In this document: positions 36,080 to 44,275 of the stretch, one piece after another | Layout of the letters: every line of letters starts with the position of its first letter | How positions within the stretch are numbered: position 1 is the first letter of the stretch | Assembly (NCBI GenBank): GCA_028284285.1 | Contig: JANQSA010000085.1 | Span: 124,001 to 188,000, forward strand | From: Croceivirga sp. | Lineage (GTDB): Bacteria > Bacteroidota > Bacteroidia > Flavobacteriales > Flavobacteriaceae | DNA: 64,000 bases | Direction: 5' to 3' | Program-made: the position numbers and the translations under genes | Notes under the pieces: generated by a model | Seen by the model: only the letters and a program-made list of their open reading frames with translations | What the model was told of the DNA's origin: nothing | Databases searched by the model: none

Positions 36080-36505
36080 GTCCCCGGTTCTACGTTTTTT
36101 CGGATGCAAACGTATCATAAATGCATTCCCGAAAAAATGATTTTCGTCATCCGGCGCCAGAGCCTCTGACGTATTTTGTTTTAAGAACACAAATTTGATT
36201 TTTGACTTTCCCATAGGCTTTACAAAAAGATTACGATAATCCTATGGATATTTTCAAAATTTGATAGTCATTTTCCCAATGGATTGTAAGCACCCTTGCA
36301 AAGTTTAAATCCTGAGATTTTTTGCATACGATTACCCTGGGGAGCAGTACCTAAAATAGGTTGGATTTATGAGACTTGGTGAGTTTCGATAGATAACACT
36401 CATTCCTTACTTTCTCTATTCATTGTCTTTTTCCATAGTACCGGCTATAGAAAAACAGGGAAAGTCTGCCCACCCTTATACCGAAGGTCTTGCACGTAGG
36501 CCACC
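36080..36505. other. 426-bp spacer upstream of nadA
   Basis: It marks the step from the nad operon to the AT-rich minus-strand block. No gene, tRNA, clear terminator or repeat is seen. It probably contains the nadAB promoter. Confidence 0.5.
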
Positions 36506-36892
36506 TTAGTTTTGCTCTATTACGGGGATTCCAAGTTCGCTTTCCCCAGTTTTCGATTTCACTTTATTCTGGTATTCAAATTTGTACATTTCGTGAGTAA
36601 AATAAGAGTACCAATTCCAAAACTTTAATGGATTTCGCTTGAATGTCCTAAACAGTTCAAGTTCCTCATATTCCGGATTGATCTTCTTGAAGTCGGCAAA
36701 ATTTCTTTCCATCATTTCAACATCCCGACCTTTACTGGGCATCGTGGTAAATTCAAATTCACCATTTTCCGTTTGATAGTGATAGGTTCTAAATAGCCCT
36801 TCAGTAAGTACGTTTATCCAAACGGAAAAAAAATTACTCAGTAACAAAAGAACAATGATAACAATCGATATCCTTAACCATTTCTTTTTCAT
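36506..36892 (-). CDS. Small membrane-anchored protein of unknown function
   Basis: 128 residues. One N-terminal membrane segment (residues 6-30, IVIIVLLLLSNFFSVWI) followed by a charged soluble part with TYHYQTENGEFEFTTMPSKGRDVEMMERNF and FWNWYSYFTHEMYKFEYQ. No recognised family. It is the last gene of the AT-rich minus-strand block and lies 65 bp after the transglutaminase-like lipoprotein gene, so they may share a transcript. Confidence 0.65.
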   Translation of the reverse strand: MKKKWLRISIVIIVLLLLSNFFSVWINVLTEGLFRTYHYQTENGEFEFTTMPSKGRDVEMMERNFADFKKINPEYEELELFRTFKRNPLKFWNWYSYFTHEMYKFEYQNKVKSKTGESELGIPVIEQN

Positions 36893-36957
36893 GTGCTTAC
36901 TCTATTAACTCAAATGTTACAGATTTTCGAACGAATACAACGGAAAAAAACTCAAAT

Positions 36958-38979
36958 TCACCACCATTTTTGTTGGCCGTTCTCATAGGTGAAGATTCTA
37001 ACATCCGAACCTTTGGTATGATTTTTAAGAACAAAAAGCCCATTGTTTGGACAATCTTCGAACACTATCTCTTCCTTATTGGCAATTTTTATGCCCAGGG
37101 AGTTCCATTTTCCATGCTCGTTCCAAAAGAACAATTCATAAGTGTCACCTGTCTCAATTGAATTTCCATCGCTAGGCGGATAGAAATGAACGCTCTTGAC
37201 ATTAGTCATACCGCTACTTCCCAAATCCAATCCAACCCACCCGCCTTTTTTTTCTTTGGCAACGAAATATGTAAGGACCTTGCCGTCCAATATCTTACCA
37301 GGTTCACCATCCTTTACGAAACTACTACTTAATAATTTGCCCGTTAATCTAATATTGGAAACTCTGTTGTATGAAGTTGAATCTCGGTAAAAGCGCATTT
37401 CAGCTACCCTACACTGATTATCCGGTAGGATAAACCTAAAACAACGGTATTCATCCTTTGAAACAAGGGAATACTTGTTTGTTCTTGGCTTTGGGACAGA
37501 GCGTATTTCGAATAGGTTTACCGCGTCTTTGAAATCCACACGGTTCGCGCCTTGAAAAACCCCACCAACCATTTTGGCCAATGCATCCTTAACATAAGCT
37601 CGTTCAAAATACTTCCTTCGAAGTCTTATAGTTTGGCGGTTGCCCAGATTAGGCCTTAAATAGTGAACCTCACCATTTTTGTTAAATATAAATGGTGGTA
37701 TTGGGATTGTATCATTGAGAAATCTTGGAAGATAAACTATTCCTGTACCCAAATTTTTAAAGCTATAGGTATTGTTGGAATCAGCTTCTGCCCATACCAA
37801 TTTTTTCCAACGATCCTTGTTAAAAACATATAAAAAAAGAATGTCATCCTTTGGATTCGGGCCTAGCTTTAGTTTTAAATTGGCTAAAGGAATATCATAT
37901 TCCGATGTCACGTCAAGAAGATTAATTCCAATAGTTGAGGATATGGAAGTCACATTTGCCCTGTTAAGCGAACAGGGAATGTTCTCCACATAGTTTCTAT
38001 ACGTGTTTCTATGAATCTTCGCGGCCTTCATTTTTGTGATATCGTTTTCTGGGATGTAGTTGAATCTATTTTTCAAATAGGCGGAATCGGAAACATTATG
38101 GGGATACAAGGGGTCAAACACAAAAGGGATATTATCCCCTTCTTGAACAGCGCACCAGGTATGCCCCGCACGATGATTGGCCCAAATCGCACTCTCCGCT
38201 GAAGCGGGAATACCCATTGCCCTTAAAGCATAAATGTTCATCATTACCAAGTGATCACATTTGCCAATTTTTAATGAATCAAGCTCTTTAAACCCTAAGG
38301 CATTGGGTATTGGCCTTAAGTCGGAATAATATTCCATATCCTTATTGAACGATTTGTTTATTAGGATGGTAGCTTCACGTATACTGGTTGGATTCTTTAT
38401 GGAGTCCAAAACCCAGGCATATCTTTCCATCAGCGTTCGTCTCCAATCTCCAACAGGTTCTTCAAATACCCTATAAGGAATAACGTAGTTGCAAAAATCA
38501 TTGAAGGAAACATTTTTGGACCATGGAAAGTTCTCCCATGCCTCAAAAGAGAGCTCAATATTTTCTATGATATAATCCGATTTAATATTTTGAATATTCT
38601 GTTTTACTTTTAAATTTGAAATAGCATATTCCATTTGACTTTCCTTAAATATGGAATCAAACATCTCCCCCTTGCCTTTTTTACTTAACATGGGGTCTTT
38701 CCATATTCTCTTCACACTCTTGAAAAAAACAGGTTTTTCCTTAAGCAAATTATTGACATAAGAATTTTTTCCAGGCAAGTTTTCTATTAAGAAAACCGCT
38801 GCTTTTCTTTTTAAACTATCTTTAGGACTATCGTAATGGGCTAGGACTTTCTCTAATTCGCTTTTATTTTTTCCGGCACTTATCAAAGCATAATCCAAAG
38901 TTGTCTTTTCTTTCGAACAAGAAAAAAAAAGCAAAGTCAATAGTATAACATTTAGCTTGTTATAAATTGATATTTCCAT
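36958..38979 (-). CDS. Lipoprotein with transglutaminase-like domain
   Basis: 673 residues. SPII signal with lipobox LFFSC (Cys21). A helical N-terminal part (about 25-200) leads to a transglutaminase-like core with the full triad: C241 (KIGKCDH), H273 (RAGHTWCAV) and D289 (PFVFDPLYP). The middle is beta-rich, and the C-terminus (about 545-673) looks like a discoidin/F5-8-type domain (FVKDGEPGKILDGK, GWVGLDLGSSGMTNVKSVHFYPPSDG). Such proteins may crosslink or cleave peptides and bind glycans at the cell surface; the actual substrate is unknown. Confidence 0.8.
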   Translation of the reverse strand: MEISIYNKLNVILLTLLFFSCSKEKTTLDYALISAGKNKSELEKVLAHYDSPKDSLKRKAAVFLIENLPGKNSYVNNLLKEKPVFFKSVKRIWKDPMLSKKGKGEMFDSIFKESQMEYAISNLKVKQNIQNIKSDYIIENIELSFEAWENFPWSKNVSFNDFCNYVIPYRVFEEPVGDWRRTLMERYAWVLDSIKNPTSIREATILINKSFNKDMEYYSDLRPIPNALGFKELDSLKIGKCDHLVMMNIYALRAMGIPASAESAIWANHRAGHTWCAVQEGDNIPFVFDPLYPHNVSDSAYLKNRFNYIPENDITKMKAAKIHRNTYRNYVENIPCSLNRANVTSISSTIGINLLDVTSEYDIPLANLKLKLGPNPKDDILFLYVFNKDRWKKLVWAEADSNNTYSFKNLGTGIVYLPRFLNDTIPIPPFIFNKNGEVHYLRPNLGNRQTIRLRRKYFERAYVKDALAKMVGGVFQGANRVDFKDAVNLFEIRSVPKPRTNKYSLVSKDEYRCFRFILPDNQCRVAEMRFYRDSTSYNRVSNIRLTGKLLSSSFVKDGEPGKILDGKVLTYFVAKEKKGGWVGLDLGSSGMTNVKSVHFYPPSDGNSIETGDTYELFFWNEHGKWNSLGIKIANKEEIVFEDCPNNGLFVLKNHTKGSDVRIFTYENGQQKWW

Positions 38980-39255
38980 GGAAGTTATATAATTATAGAA
39001 CGTTTGTTTATACTACGAGTACAATAGAAAATGCTAGATTATAAGAGGATCGATTACCCTTAAGCCTTTAAAGAACTTACCTTGAACTTTTGTCCTATCC
39101 GCTCTTCTCTATCTGGGAACAAACCTCGACCAGAATAATAGGAGGGCGGTATATACCTGCATTCTTACCTATTAGAAAATATACTCCTTAAGCCCCACTC
39201 CCAAAAGGCAAGACCATTCATAAGATAAATGTCATACCGTTGCCGTTTGACTCCC

Positions 39256-39789
39256 CTATGGCATTAATATGTAGTACCATCCAGAACCCCCTTGTGAAAT
39301 CAATATCCATGATTTTAGTTTATAGCTTTTCGGATCAAACAAAAGTGTTCCTAAAGGCATCGAGGGATTTTCCTTTCTAAAGTATACCATAACATCGGGA
39401 GCCATTTTGGCCAATGCCCTCTTAAAAGGTCGGTATATTTCATGTTCTTTGTAAAAACGAAGTGGCTTTGCATCTAAATTTTCCAACCCTATGCTATCCA
39501 GCTTCCTTGGAATTAAGGAAAAAAGTGTATCGAAGCTATACATTTCATAAATTGTACCTTCTTTTAAAGAATCATTGAGCAATCCGCCATTCTCTGAATA
39601 AATGTATCTTTTAAACAAGGTATCGGTTGAAATATCAGTTTTACCTTTGTTATGTATATATTCTGCCAAATCCTTAATTTTTTTATAATACTGTACTTCT
39701 TGAGAATACCATTCTTCAAAGTCCTTTTCTTGAGAAAAAACAATTGAGATGATAAAACAAAAACAAATCAAAGGGATATATGTTTTCAT
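39256..39789 (-). CDS. Exported protein of unknown function
   Basis: 177 residues. Cleavable signal peptide (MKTYIPLICFCFIISIVFSQ), then a charged, mostly helical domain with EEWYSQEVQYYKKIKDLAEYI, SLIPRKLDSIGLENLDAKPL and a C-terminal strand-rich end (SWILISQGGSGWYYILMP). No family recognised. Its start is 12 bp after the stop of the 443-residue putative papain-fold lipoprotein, so the two are co-transcribed and could be a pair, for instance enzyme and partner or inhibitor (inference only). Confidence 0.65.
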   Translation of the reverse strand: MKTYIPLICFCFIISIVFSQEKDFEEWYSQEVQYYKKIKDLAEYIHNKGKTDISTDTLFKRYIYSENGGLLNDSLKEGTIYEMYSFDTLFSLIPRKLDSIGLENLDAKPLRFYKEHEIYRPFKRALAKMAPDVMVYFRKENPSMPLGTLLFDPKSYKLKSWILISQGGSGWYYILMP

Positions 39790-39801
39790 TTTTGAATAAT
39801 T

Positions 39802-41133
39802 CTATTGGCAACCGCTGCTGATAGAGGGAGCATTACCACCACTACGGTTAATAGTATTTCCCCCATTGTTGGACATCCCTCTAATCACTTCTCCTAGCTT
39901 TCCAGGATTCTCGCCACCCGTAGTCGTTCCCGGAAAGATTCCCCAAGCATCTTCAATTCCCATACCCGCAATATTACCAATTTGTCTTGCAAAATCAGTA
40001 CAGTTATAGTCATTTAATCGATAAGTGTTGGCATAATTTATGGAAGCATTCAATATATGTACAAGTATGTCTGATGATACTGTTCTTGAAATACTTACAT
40101 CGTAGTTGCGCCCGCCATCATTACCCATTTGACTGGGTCCAGAAAGTGCTCCTTTACCTTCTTCCTGCGGATAAAAACCGAAAGTGATACTTGTGGTTCC
40201 TTGAGTTATGGAGACAAATGCATGACCAACATCTAGAGTGGAACTGATTGGAGTTGAATTATTCCTTACAGGTTGGTCGGCGTAGACGGTCACAACTGCA
40301 CTTTGAAAAATACTTATACAATCTGTAAACTCAATCATGTTAAGGATAGGAATATCTGGGCCTAATTCTAGGAATACGTCCCTACCATCCCATATAGTGT
40401 TTACACCAGTTACTGAATGTCTCGTTGATCCTCCAGATCCACCAGAAGTATACGAATAGGTGCTATTGTAACTGCCCGATGGCCTATTCTGGGAATATAA
40501 AAGCTGATTGACATTGGACCAGTTAATGAAGTTAAAAGAACCAAAATTGTTTAAGTGGTCTCTTTCGAAAGTTAGGATTATCTCTGGAAGTACCCAAGCC
40601 TGAAGAATTGAATCCCAGACCCAACCACTTCCTCCTCCATTCGGAGGATCGTCATTCTCTCTGGCCGACGAAGTGGTTGGCAATAGTTCCAATTCATTGG
40701 CTCTAGTCTCAATAGGTTTCTGTAGCTTTTTGATATAAATGAAAGATCCATCCAGATTCATTGCAACCTCTCTGATATAATCTTCGTATGGCGTAAGTAC
40801 GAAGACAGTTGCAGATGTCTCTTCATGATCCAATTTGATTTCTAAGCGAAAAGTAGTTGTATCTGTGTCCGAACTCAGGGATTCAATACTCAAAGTATGT
40901 TTTGACCTTAGTTCTGTATTGGCCCAGTCCCAGGAAATATTGTTTTCGGTAATAGCATTCGTACGACCAGCCATTTCATTATCATACCATTTTTTGGCTC
41001 TGTTAACATCGTAGGACTGTGCCATTATCCTTGATTCGACCCGTATCATGTCAATCTCATCATCTACGATTATTTCCTCCTTTGTACAAGAAAATATTGA
41101 CAATAATGTAATTAAAGCAAGTTTTTTTTTCAT
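39802..41133 (-). CDS. Lipoprotein with putative permuted papain-like (NlpC/P60-type) domain
   Basis: 443 residues. SPII signal with lipobox SIFSC (Cys16). The N-terminal domain has the AKKWYDNEMAG motif that, as I recall, opens many Bacteroidota surface lipoproteins. A Gly/Ser/Tyr-rich linker (about 215-240) precedes the C-terminal domain. There, DVGHAFVSI (H304) comes before YNCTDFARQIGNIAG (C378). His before an Asn-Cys helix is the order seen in circularly permuted papain-fold enzymes such as LRAT and YiiX types. Peptidase or amidase activity is therefore possible but unproven. First gene of a pair with the 177-residue exported protein. Confidence 0.65.
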   Translation of the reverse strand: MKKKLALITLLSIFSCTKEEIIVDDEIDMIRVESRIMAQSYDVNRAKKWYDNEMAGRTNAITENNISWDWANTELRSKHTLSIESLSSDTDTTTFRLEIKLDHEETSATVFVLTPYEDYIREVAMNLDGSFIYIKKLQKPIETRANELELLPTTSSARENDDPPNGGGSGWVWDSILQAWVLPEIILTFERDHLNNFGSFNFINWSNVNQLLYSQNRPSGSYNSTYSYTSGGSGGSTRHSVTGVNTIWDGRDVFLELGPDIPILNMIEFTDCISIFQSAVVTVYADQPVRNNSTPISSTLDVGHAFVSITQGTTSITFGFYPQEEGKGALSGPSQMGNDGGRNYDVSISRTVSSDILVHILNASINYANTYRLNDYNCTDFARQIGNIAGMGIEDAWGIFPGTTTGGENPGKLGEVIRGMSNNGGNTINRSGGNAPSISSGCQ

Positions 41134-41373
41134 GGTCCCTTAAGTTTAATTGACGTTTAACCTACATCCTTATACCTTTAGCAATTGATTCACGAATAAG
41201 CAATCACATCTTTGTGTTAAGAATGTTTATTTAGGTTTTAAACAACACTTTTTAACAGAATTTAGAATGAACTAAAAGTAGTGTTGAAATGGAAGTGTTT
41301 CAAAAATACATCCGTTTTTATTTAGGATAAATCCGTTTATTTTTTACGGATTATATTTCATTTTTGTAGGAAA

Positions 41374-42054
41374 TTATATTATAAATTTTTTGTGAGCCTC
41401 TTTTAACAAAGTGTCTTTTTCGTTGGAGTTTACGTTCAGTTTCTTAAAAATATTAAGCTTTCGTTTTTCAACTACCGAAACGGACATCGCTAATTTATTA
41501 GCAATATCGGTCATTTTATAACCTTCTTCCATCAGTTTTAGTATCTTTCTTTCCGTCTGATCTAACGATAGTTGACCCAAAGCTTGTTTCCTCAAAAAAT
41601 CCAATACCGTCATGCTGAAAAAAAAAGATCCGGATAAAAGCTGTTGTAAGGCATTCTCTAAGTATTCGGCATTCAATATTTCATCCTTTATGATAAATCC
41701 TTCTGGTTGGCAAGAGCTAAATACTTTGGAGTAAGTATAGTCATTAGCAATACATGTTATGACCACTATTTTCGTTCTCGGACTTACTCTTCTTAGATAT
41801 ATGGCTGAATCAAGGCCATTTTCAACCTTTTTGGTTTTTAAATTTCTAAGTCTCAAATCTATTATCGCCAACGCAATTTCCGCCCGATTTTTGATGAGGG
41901 TATCGATTTTCTTTTGAGTGGAGTTATTAGAATTAGCTTGAAATATTTGATTGTCAGGAATATCCATGGATGATTTAAGATTTTCCAATACAGTTTTATA
42001 AAAGTCCGATATAATTGGAACATCTTCCAAAATCAATGAAGCAGAAGTAGCCAT
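41374..42054 (-). CDS. NarL/LuxR-type response regulator
   Basis: 226 residues. The receiver domain keeps the acidic pair E10/D11, the phosphoacceptor Asp in LAIIDLRL (about D66), the Thr in VVITCIAND and the Lys in GFIIKDE. The LuxR-type helix-turn-helix is at 155-210 (LDQTERKILKLMEEGYKMTDIANKLAMSVSVVEKRKLNIFKKLN). No kinase gene is adjacent, so its partner is elsewhere. It lies between the O-antigen-ligase-like gene and the papain-fold lipoprotein on the same strand and may control the block (inference). Confidence 0.87.
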   Translation of the reverse strand: MATSASLILEDVPIISDFYKTVLENLKSSMDIPDNQIFQANSNNSTQKKIDTLIKNRAEIALAIIDLRLRNLKTKKVENGLDSAIYLRRVSPRTKIVVITCIANDYTYSKVFSSCQPEGFIIKDEILNAEYLENALQQLLSGSFFFSMTVLDFLRKQALGQLSLDQTERKILKLMEEGYKMTDIANKLAMSVSVVEKRKLNIFKKLNVNSNEKDTLLKEAHKKFII

Positions 42055-42173
42055 TTTTTTATTGTAATTGAATAAAACTTTACTTCGATATCCTTTGCAA
42101 TTTGCTAGGTATGTCTATATTTTTTTCGTACTACAGCATTCTTGGATTTCCAGATGCTTAGGATATAAAAAGT

Positions 42174-43916
42174 CTAATACACTTCCTCTAAATATTTGAA
42201 AACATCCTTTTTAATATCAGTGATTTTTGAATTACGCACCTTAACGGGTTGATTTAAGATTTCCAGTGCAATTTTTCTGGCAAGGACGTGGTTCTCGCCT
42301 CTTTTGTAACAAAGGAAAAGATAGTACTTGGGAACAAAAAGATTTGGCACTACCTTAGTGGCAAACTCATAGTTTTTTAGAGCTCTTTCCCTTTCGTTGA
42401 TTGATTCATAGCTAATTCCCAAGTATATATAGAGGTTACTGGAGGGTAGGCGGTTACTACATAATTCAAGTGGGCGTATAGCGGCTTCCATTTGTCCATT
42501 TTGTACTAAAATAGCACCATAATGGAAAATAAATTCTGGAAATCCCTTTAAGGTATCATTAAATTTATGTAGCTTAAAAATGTACTTTTCCGGAGCCTTT
42601 GTCTGCAAGGCTTTTTGCCTTTCCCATTCTCTCAAGATATTTAGAACCGTAATTTCATTTAATAAAACAAAGCAAAGAATAATACATGCCGCAATTCCCG
42701 TAATTCTAAAAATTCTAATGTTTAAAGAATATCTCTTCCCACAATTTAGCGAAGAAGCAGAACCAATTAAGACAAAAAACAGAAAAGAGATCTCAAGTTG
42801 ATTTAGAGGATATGAAAACAAGGAGAAAACGAAGAAACCTGTTAAGAGCGAAAAAAGTTGTAAATTCCTCCTTATACTTAAAAAAATCCAAAACAGGATA
42901 AATAGAAATAGTATGAAACCTATAATACCATACTCAACAAATATTTTTAAGGGTAAATTAAAGGCAAAAAAATTATTTCCGGATATCTGTGCTTCTTTTT
43001 GTTGGGATTTTTCCCTTTTAAAATACATCCCTTGATAATTGTTATAGACGGCCCCAAACCTATTAGCACCTACGCCGAAAAATGGGTTTTCCTTAATGAT
43101 TTCGACTGATACTTTCCAAACAAAAAGCCTCCCATGTATTGACTCTTTTTTAAATGTAAAGAATAGTGCAATCAATAAAGACCCCAATAGAATTACGTAC
43201 TTCCATTTAACTCGGAGCAAAATGAGAATGCCCAACAATAGCATCAGGATAGCTGCTCTTGAAGTAGTGAAAAAAAGAATAATGGCCAGAAGTAATAAAC
43301 TTAGGATTGTTAAAATGTTTAAATAGACTGAATTCTTCTTTTTCAAAAATGTAATGCCAAGGAGTATTCCAGTAGATGCTAAACACGCTAACGTTGAGGA
43401 GTTAGAAAAATTCCCTTTTATTTGGTTTGGATTAATTGAAGATAGTCCATTCTCCAAGATTTGAACCATGTTCAACTGTGCCATACCAACCAAAGATTGA
43501 TATACGGCAACTAGAAAAACGGCGATAAAAAATTGATTTCTTTTATTTTGTGTCCTTATAAGCCTTCCTAGAAAATAGGCCGTAGAGTATATTAGCAACC
43601 ATCGGGCATTATAAGTTGCATATTCGACGGTAAAGGACTTAAATAAATAACTTAGGGAGTAAACTAGGAATAGGGTTAAAACAATATCAATAAGATTAAA
43701 TCCGCCGGATTTTCTTCTGGATAATATTCCTAACAATGCATGAGGGATTGTTAGCGATAAAAGAACAACACCTACAGCAACAAAGGAAATCGAATTTAGC
43801 CAAACGTTGTCATATGATGTAATAATCACTATAACAAAAAAGACTGTTCCAATTAGTACTCCTGATCTGTTCTCAAAAGAATCTTTGACTTTCAATAATA
43901 TACAATCAGAATCCAT
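42174..43916 (-). CDS. O-antigen ligase-like (Wzy/WaaL family) membrane protein with TPRs
   Basis: 580 residues. About 11 hydrophobic segments (25-425) match the O-antigen ligase/polymerase fold, including the periplasmic loop ENPFFGVGANRFGAVYNNYQ, the usual PF04932 signature. The C-terminal 140 residues are tetratricopeptide repeats (FIFHYGAILVQNGQMEAAIRPLELC, LYIYLGISYESINERERALKNYEFA). The family links polysaccharide to a lipid or protein acceptor. The gene is strongly AT-rich, unlike the nad and ribosomal genes around. No glycosyltransferase cluster surrounds it, so it may act on a glycan made elsewhere, or on protein. Confidence 0.83.
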   Translation of the reverse strand: MDSDCILLKVKDSFENRSGVLIGTVFFVIVIITSYDNVWLNSISFVAVGVVLLSLTIPHALLGILSRRKSGGFNLIDIVLTLFLVYSLSYLFKSFTVEYATYNARWLLIYSTAYFLGRLIRTQNKRNQFFIAVFLVAVYQSLVGMAQLNMVQILENGLSSINPNQIKGNFSNSSTLACLASTGILLGITFLKKKNSVYLNILTILSLLLLAIILFFTTSRAAILMLLLGILILLRVKWKYVILLGSLLIALFFTFKKESIHGRLFVWKVSVEIIKENPFFGVGANRFGAVYNNYQGMYFKREKSQQKEAQISGNNFFAFNLPLKIFVEYGIIGFILFLFILFWIFLSIRRNLQLFSLLTGFFVFSLFSYPLNQLEISFLFFVLIGSASSLNCGKRYSLNIRIFRITGIAACIILCFVLLNEITVLNILREWERQKALQTKAPEKYIFKLHKFNDTLKGFPEFIFHYGAILVQNGQMEAAIRPLELCSNRLPSSNLYIYLGISYESINERERALKNYEFATKVVPNLFVPKYYLFLCYKRGENHVLARKIALEILNQPVKVRNSKITDIKKDVFKYLEEVY

Positions 43917-44275
43917 TTATACAGAGATAATCGTTCGTACATATATATTACATTAAAATAAAGGTATATAATCAAACGGTTACTCCGTAATGGATTTGTC
44001 CTAAAAAAAGGTCATTTTACAGTACGCTTCATGGAGTGCCGTTTGTATTGGCCAAGGTGTCCATTCTTGGTCTTCTTTAGTGGTTTCGTTAATTGGCCTT
44101 TTACGGGACTTTTTACATTTTACGCAATCTTACTTTCTTAAAATTCATGAAGAAACTTTGTAAACCCGGGGCTACAACAACGGACACTTTACGATTTATG
44201 GCTGTTGTAAATACTTATTTAGTATGTACATTCTAAAATGCCAAATTGTTTTTTTAACTGTCATTTACATCCTCA
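43917..44275. other. 359-bp spacer
   Basis: It separates the AT-rich block from the DUF5916 gene. No coding potential, hairpin-T terminator or repeat was recognised. Confidence 0.5.

Noticed and set aside
36506-43916. Prophage, ICE or genomic island with att sites
   Set aside because: No integrase, phage, conjugation or transposase gene, and no direct repeats or tRNA at the borders. Only the base composition is unusual.
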